Assembly: GCA_019416685.1 (NCBI GenBank)
Contig: DXWV01000044.1
Span: 62,001-126,000 of the forward strand
Length of the DNA: 64,000 nucleotides
Direction of reading: 5' to 3'
Source: Bacteroides sp.
GTDB taxonomy: Bacteria; Bacteroidota; Bacteroidia; Bacteroidales; Bacteroidaceae
Positions within the stretch are counted from its first letter, which is position 1, and each line of letters opens with the position of its first letter. The notes beneath the pieces were generated by a model. The model searched no databases, was not told the origin of the DNA, and saw only the letters and a program-made list of their open reading frames with translations. Shown one piece after another: positions 61,066 through 64,000 of this stretch. A program made the position numbers and the translations under genes.

Positions 61066-61196
61066 GTTGCCCGGCATGCAGAGTTGTTTTACATGTACAT
61101 GTAAAGCTGCTCCACATGTACATGTCGTACTGTCCCACATGCACATGTCGTACTGCTTTACATGTACATGTAAAACAACTCCCCACACCGGGCAAC
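61066..61196. repeat. Dyad-symmetric array of four ACATGTACATGT palindromes, exact 23-bp period
   Basis: Palindromes are TTTACATGTACATGTAAA (61088-61105), ACATGTACATGT (61114-61125), ACATGCACATGT (61137-61148, one mismatch) and TTTACATGTACATGTAAA (61157-61174). Centres are at 61096.5, 61119.5, 61142.5 and 61165.5, always 23 bp apart. The first and last units are reverse complements including flanks, and the outer GTTGCCCGG (61066-61074) pairs with CCGGGCAAC (61188-61196), so the whole array has dyad symmetry about 61131. It lies between convergent genes. Confidence 0.88.
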
Positions 61197-61300
61197 AATA
61201 CATTCCTTCCTAACCTAACCAATGAGCCATCCCGGGCAATCCTGTCTACCTGATATTTAAATAGTCTCATCGCCTGGCGTACCTCCCTGTGCGGGAAGCA

Positions 61301-62818
61301 CTAATAGTCTGTATTTTCCGGATCAAAGTTGGTCCAGTTATCCATCCAGTTGTCTTGTGCGGAGAAAGCACCGATATAAGTAACTTTTTCCAGTTGGGTA
61401 GCATTGGGTACGGCATCGAACGAAGCTTTACCCAGCAGTGGACTTTCGCTTGTTGGTGCATATTTCTGTCCTACGTTTTTCGTGTCGATTAGTTTCAGAT
61501 CGTCTTCGTTCTCAAACACTGTATTTCCTTTCTGTGCTTTGAAGAAAGTGCTGGAATAAGACGGTTTTGTTTCGTCGTAAGTAATCTTACCGTCGCTGTA
61601 TGTACCAAGTACATCTTCGTACTTCTTGTTAGCATCCGTACCCACAACCGAGTTCTTGCCCAAAGCCAGATAGATGTTTTGCAATACGATCTTCCCTTCT
61701 TTGGCCGATTCAACCGTATTTCCTTTTTCACCGTCGATGATCAGTCCGATAGGCCAGCCGATGGCTACGGAATTAACGCAATTCAGGTTACTGCTGCGAC
61801 GTATCTGCATAGCCGACTGGAATTTACCAAGACCGGAGTTGTTATTAGGATAGAGATCACCGGCATTGATGTAGTCCGAAGTATTCTGGAAATCAGCGTT
61901 GAGTTTTGTGGCAGGGCCTACAAAGGTAACATTACTGAATACAGCTGTCGTAATAGGGGTGGCTGCGATATTACCGTCAGCGCAGTTGTCCGACTCAAAT
62001 CCGTTACTCTGTGATACGTCTGCAATTTTCGGGTCACGCACGCCCAGGCAGAATTGCACGTTTCCGGAGAATCCATTGTCCGTATCAAAGTCGTCGTCCC
62101 AGCCTTTGTAAGCAATCAGGTGCTTGCAGTTTACGCTTCCGCCGAACCATTCAAAAGAATCGTCATTAGAATAGGATACCTGCAGGTGGTCTACTACCGT
62201 ACCTTTACCTACCGAACCGAAAGTGATACCGTTGATTTCCTTATCCTTTTCAAAAGGGAAACCGGCAAACTCTACACGGATATATTTGAAGATACCGGAG
62301 TTATCGTTATCGTCATTGCCTCCATGTTTGGTTCTGGGACCACCTTCTATTTGCTGCTCTTTCTGATTGTTATTTGCCTTTCCGCAGATGATGAGTCCAC
62401 CCCAGTCACCCGGACGGCGGAGACCTTTTTTCATCATGGAAGTCATTACAATCGGTTCTTGAGCCGTACCTTCGGCAATCAGTTTACCACCACGTTCTAC
62501 AATTAAAGCGGCTTTTGTACTTTTGTCGCCACGGATTACCGTACCCGGGTCAATGGTAACCGTCACTCCGTCAGTGATGTAACACCAGCCTTTCATAAGA
62601 TACGTACCTTTGGTGATGTGTACGTTCTGTTTCACTTCCCATTGTTGGGCACCCTCATTATTGCCGAAGAGTACTTCCAGATCTTTAATGTTGGTGTCCT
62701 CATTCGGATCGATAAAGTAAGAAGGAGCACTTTCGTTATCGCTACAACTTGTTATGGTGCCAAGTGCCAATATAGATGAGAGGCAAAGGGCTGCAAACAT
62801 ACTCTTTTTCATTGTCAT
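61301..62818 (-). CDS. Beta-helix-like surface lipoprotein linked to a TonB receptor
   Basis: A 505-residue lipoprotein; the signal peptide ends ALGTITSCSDNES (Cys at about residue 26). The mature part looks like a right-handed beta-helix: GTYLMKGWCYITDGVTVTID, GTVIRGDKSTKAALIVERGG, PIVMTSMMKKGLRRPGDWGG, then VDHLQVSYSNDDSFEWFGGS and WDDDFDTDNGFSGNVQFCLG, an acidic loop that may bind calcium. It lies 19 bp downstream of a TonB receptor gene, so the two form an operon and the lipoprotein is probably the surface partner of the receptor. The ligand is unknown. Confidence 0.82.
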   Translation of the reverse strand: MTMKKSMFAALCLSSILALGTITSCSDNESAPSYFIDPNEDTNIKDLEVLFGNNEGAQQWEVKQNVHITKGTYLMKGWCYITDGVTVTIDPGTVIRGDKSTKAALIVERGGKLIAEGTAQEPIVMTSMMKKGLRRPGDWGGLIICGKANNNQKEQQIEGGPRTKHGGNDDNDNSGIFKYIRVEFAGFPFEKDKEINGITFGSVGKGTVVDHLQVSYSNDDSFEWFGGSVNCKHLIAYKGWDDDFDTDNGFSGNVQFCLGVRDPKIADVSQSNGFESDNCADGNIAATPITTAVFSNVTFVGPATKLNADFQNTSDYINAGDLYPNNNSGLGKFQSAMQIRRSSNLNCVNSVAIGWPIGLIIDGEKGNTVESAKEGKIVLQNIYLALGKNSVVGTDANKKYEDVLGTYSDGKITYDETKPSYSSTFFKAQKGNTVFENEDDLKLIDTKNVGQKYAPTSESPLLGKASFDAVPNATQLEKVTYIGAFSAQDNWMDNWTNFDPENTDY

Positions 62819-62837
62819 TCTTTGTTTAAGTGATGAA

Positions 62838-64000
62838 TTATAGATTAAAACTAATACTCAGATTAATATTTCTTCCGGGCTGATAAGCGCGGGTGATCTC
62901 TTCATGTTCGGACTTCACGTCACCTTTGCGTACCTCCGAGACCTGTTTGAAGTAAACTTTTTCGGCAAGCAGATCGCGTACACCGGCTTTCACTTCCCAC
63001 CGGCCGAACTTCTTACTTAGAGAAAGGTCTATCGTGTTGCGTGGCATCTCGTAGGAGTTGGGTAAGTTGTTGGTGTTTTCACTTCCGGCACTTCCTACAC
63101 TGCGGCCTACTCCGATGATGCGTTTTCCGATACGGTTGTAAAGTACGGCAGTATTCAGTCCCAGCTTTTCATTCTGATAGAAAAGGCCTGTATTGATGAG
63201 GTAAGGAGATTGTCCCTGCATGGGGCGGTCAAGCTCAATGCTGTTCTTGTCGAATTCTACTTTACTCTTGATCCATGCTCCGTTGAAAGTCCAGCTTAAA
63301 TCTTTCAGGCCGATAAAGCCGAGGTTCTTACGGATATCAAGTTCGATACCATAGTTGTTGGCTGCTTTGGCATTCTTATAAGAATAGGTGAGGTCTGTTC
63401 CTCCGTTCACGGTATAAGTCCACTCTATCGGATTCTGGAAGTTCTTGTAGAAAAGTGCTACTGAGATCACCTCTCCGCCGGAAGGATAATACTCATAACG
63501 GAAGTCTATATTCTGAATATACGCAGATTTTAAGTCCGGATTTCCTTCTACCGGACTTGCCAGATCGAAGTCATAATATACGGAACTGGAAACTTCACGG
63601 AATTCGGCACGGTTGACGGACTTTCCGTAAGCCAGACGCAATTGCTGCTTTTCCGTCAGTTCATAGCTGATGTTCAGAGACGGAAACAGGTCATTATTGG
63701 TATAGTACTTGCTTTTGGGGCTTTTGGCTGTAGAGCGGGTATTGCTGATCAATTCCATTTGATTGTACTCATAACGTACTCCCGCGTAGATATTAAAAGC
63801 TCCCAAAGGCAGATTGGCTCCTATGTATCCGGCTGCCAGGATATTATTTCCACTGTAGTCATTCAGTTTGTTGGGCTCTTCAAAGAGGTGAAGTTTGTCT
63901 AAACCATAATTCTCCGGACGTAATACGGTATTTATCATATCCATATAGCGAAAGTCAGCCGGGAGTGTGTTGCTTGCCTGATTCCAGTTATAATAGAAGC
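62838..64000 (-). CDS. TonB-dependent receptor, N-terminus cut by window edge
   Basis: The frame is open from the right edge; the codons before the first visible ATG (63944) read FYYNWNQASNTLPADFRY, so the gene continues beyond 64000. About 387 residues of an outer-membrane barrel are visible, with typical strands such as LAAGYIGANLPLGAFNIYAG, LRLAYGKSVNRAEFREVSS, and WEVKAGVRDLLAEKVYFKQV near the end. It closes with the outer-membrane signature NINLSISFNL. The plug and any N-terminal domain lie outside the window. It is the upstream gene of the lipoprotein at 61301-62818. Confidence 0.92.
   Translation of the reverse strand, partial: FYYNWNQASNTLPADFRYMDMINTVLRPENYGLDKLHLFEEPNKLNDYSGNNILAAGYIGANLPLGAFNIYAGVRYEYNQMELISNTRSTAKSPKSKYYTNNDLFPSLNISYELTEKQQLRLAYGKSVNRAEFREVSSSVYYDFDLASPVEGNPDLKSAYIQNIDFRYEYYPSGGEVISVALFYKNFQNPIEWTYTVNGGTDLTYSYKNAKAANNYGIELDIRKNLGFIGLKDLSWTFNGAWIKSKVEFDKNSIELDRPMQGQSPYLINTGLFYQNEKLGLNTAVLYNRIGKRIIGVGRSVGSAGSENTNNLPNSYEMPRNTIDLSLSKKFGRWEVKAGVRDLLAEKVYFKQVSEVRKGDVKSEHEEITRAYQPGRNINLSISFNL

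Noticed and set aside
61066..61196. Insertion sequence ends or a MITE
   Set aside because: The element has internal periodic palindromes and no target duplication could be identified; a transposon-derived origin is not excluded but nothing supports it.
60532..61270. 223- and 120-codon minus-strand frames with repeated His/Val/Cys-rich peptides over the palindrome array
   Set aside because: The repetitive peptides come from translating the 23-bp repeats, and the rest is antisense to the epimerase gene.

Overview
The window comes from a gut-type Bacteroidota chromosome, almost certainly the genus Bacteroides. The clues are promoters of the TTTG-(about 20 bp)-TAnnTTTG type, TonB-dependent receptors, BACON, NigD-like, DUF5683 and DUF349 proteins, low GC, and short intergenic repeat arrays. 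I do not assign a species. No insertion sequence, prophage, CRISPR array or rRNA gene was seen; there is one tRNA gene (Gln, CTG).

1-18 kb is housekeeping. It holds parA-parB-DUF5683 (minus), surE-lpxB (plus), a NigD-like lipoprotein, rsfS-ftsH-cdsA (minus), tRNA-Gln, a DUF349 protein, and rsmA - phosphoethanolamine transferase - mgtE (minus), then a flippase-like membrane protein and pepD (plus).

18-40 kb is accessory. A membrane LytTR regulator is followed by phased direct repeats, a terminator, a TonB receptor and a DUF2141 protein. Next come a decayed fragment of a porin gene and a LytS/LytT-type two-component system (minus). After an 876-bp AT-rich gap a nine-gene operon (25375-39430) has its own Bacteroides-type promoter and a clear terminator. 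It encodes two small envelope proteins (one DUF5683-like), a coiled-coil protein with a transglutaminase-like end, two BACON-type lipoproteins (one ending in a LamG-like fold, the other with five FN3-like repeats and a formylglycine-generating-enzyme-like domain), two secreted proteins ending in dockerin modules, a secreted protein of three cohesin-like repeats, and one protein without a signal peptide. I infer a cell-surface complex held together by cohesin-dockerin pairs; this is the most interesting system here. The intact porin follows at 39643.

40-56 kb carries an alpha-2-macroglobulin-like protein without the thioester motif, DUF1573-meaB, a threonine/serine exporter, an EamA transporter, an ATPase + DUF4435 pair that resembles the PARIS defence architecture, an MscS channel, an AraC regulator and an aldo/keto reductase.

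56.9-61 kb is a mannobiose pathway: GH130 mannosylglucose phosphorylase, a GPH-type sugar symporter and cellobiose 2-epimerase. The epimerase would turn mannobiose into mannosylglucose, and the phosphorylase would split that into mannose-1-phosphate and glucose. The window ends with a beta-helix-like lipoprotein and the C-terminal part of a TonB receptor (minus).

Intergenic DNA holds several repeat families. The most striking are two arrays (17739-17823 and 61066-61196), each of four GTAC-type palindromes spaced exactly 23 bp apart but with different arm sequences.
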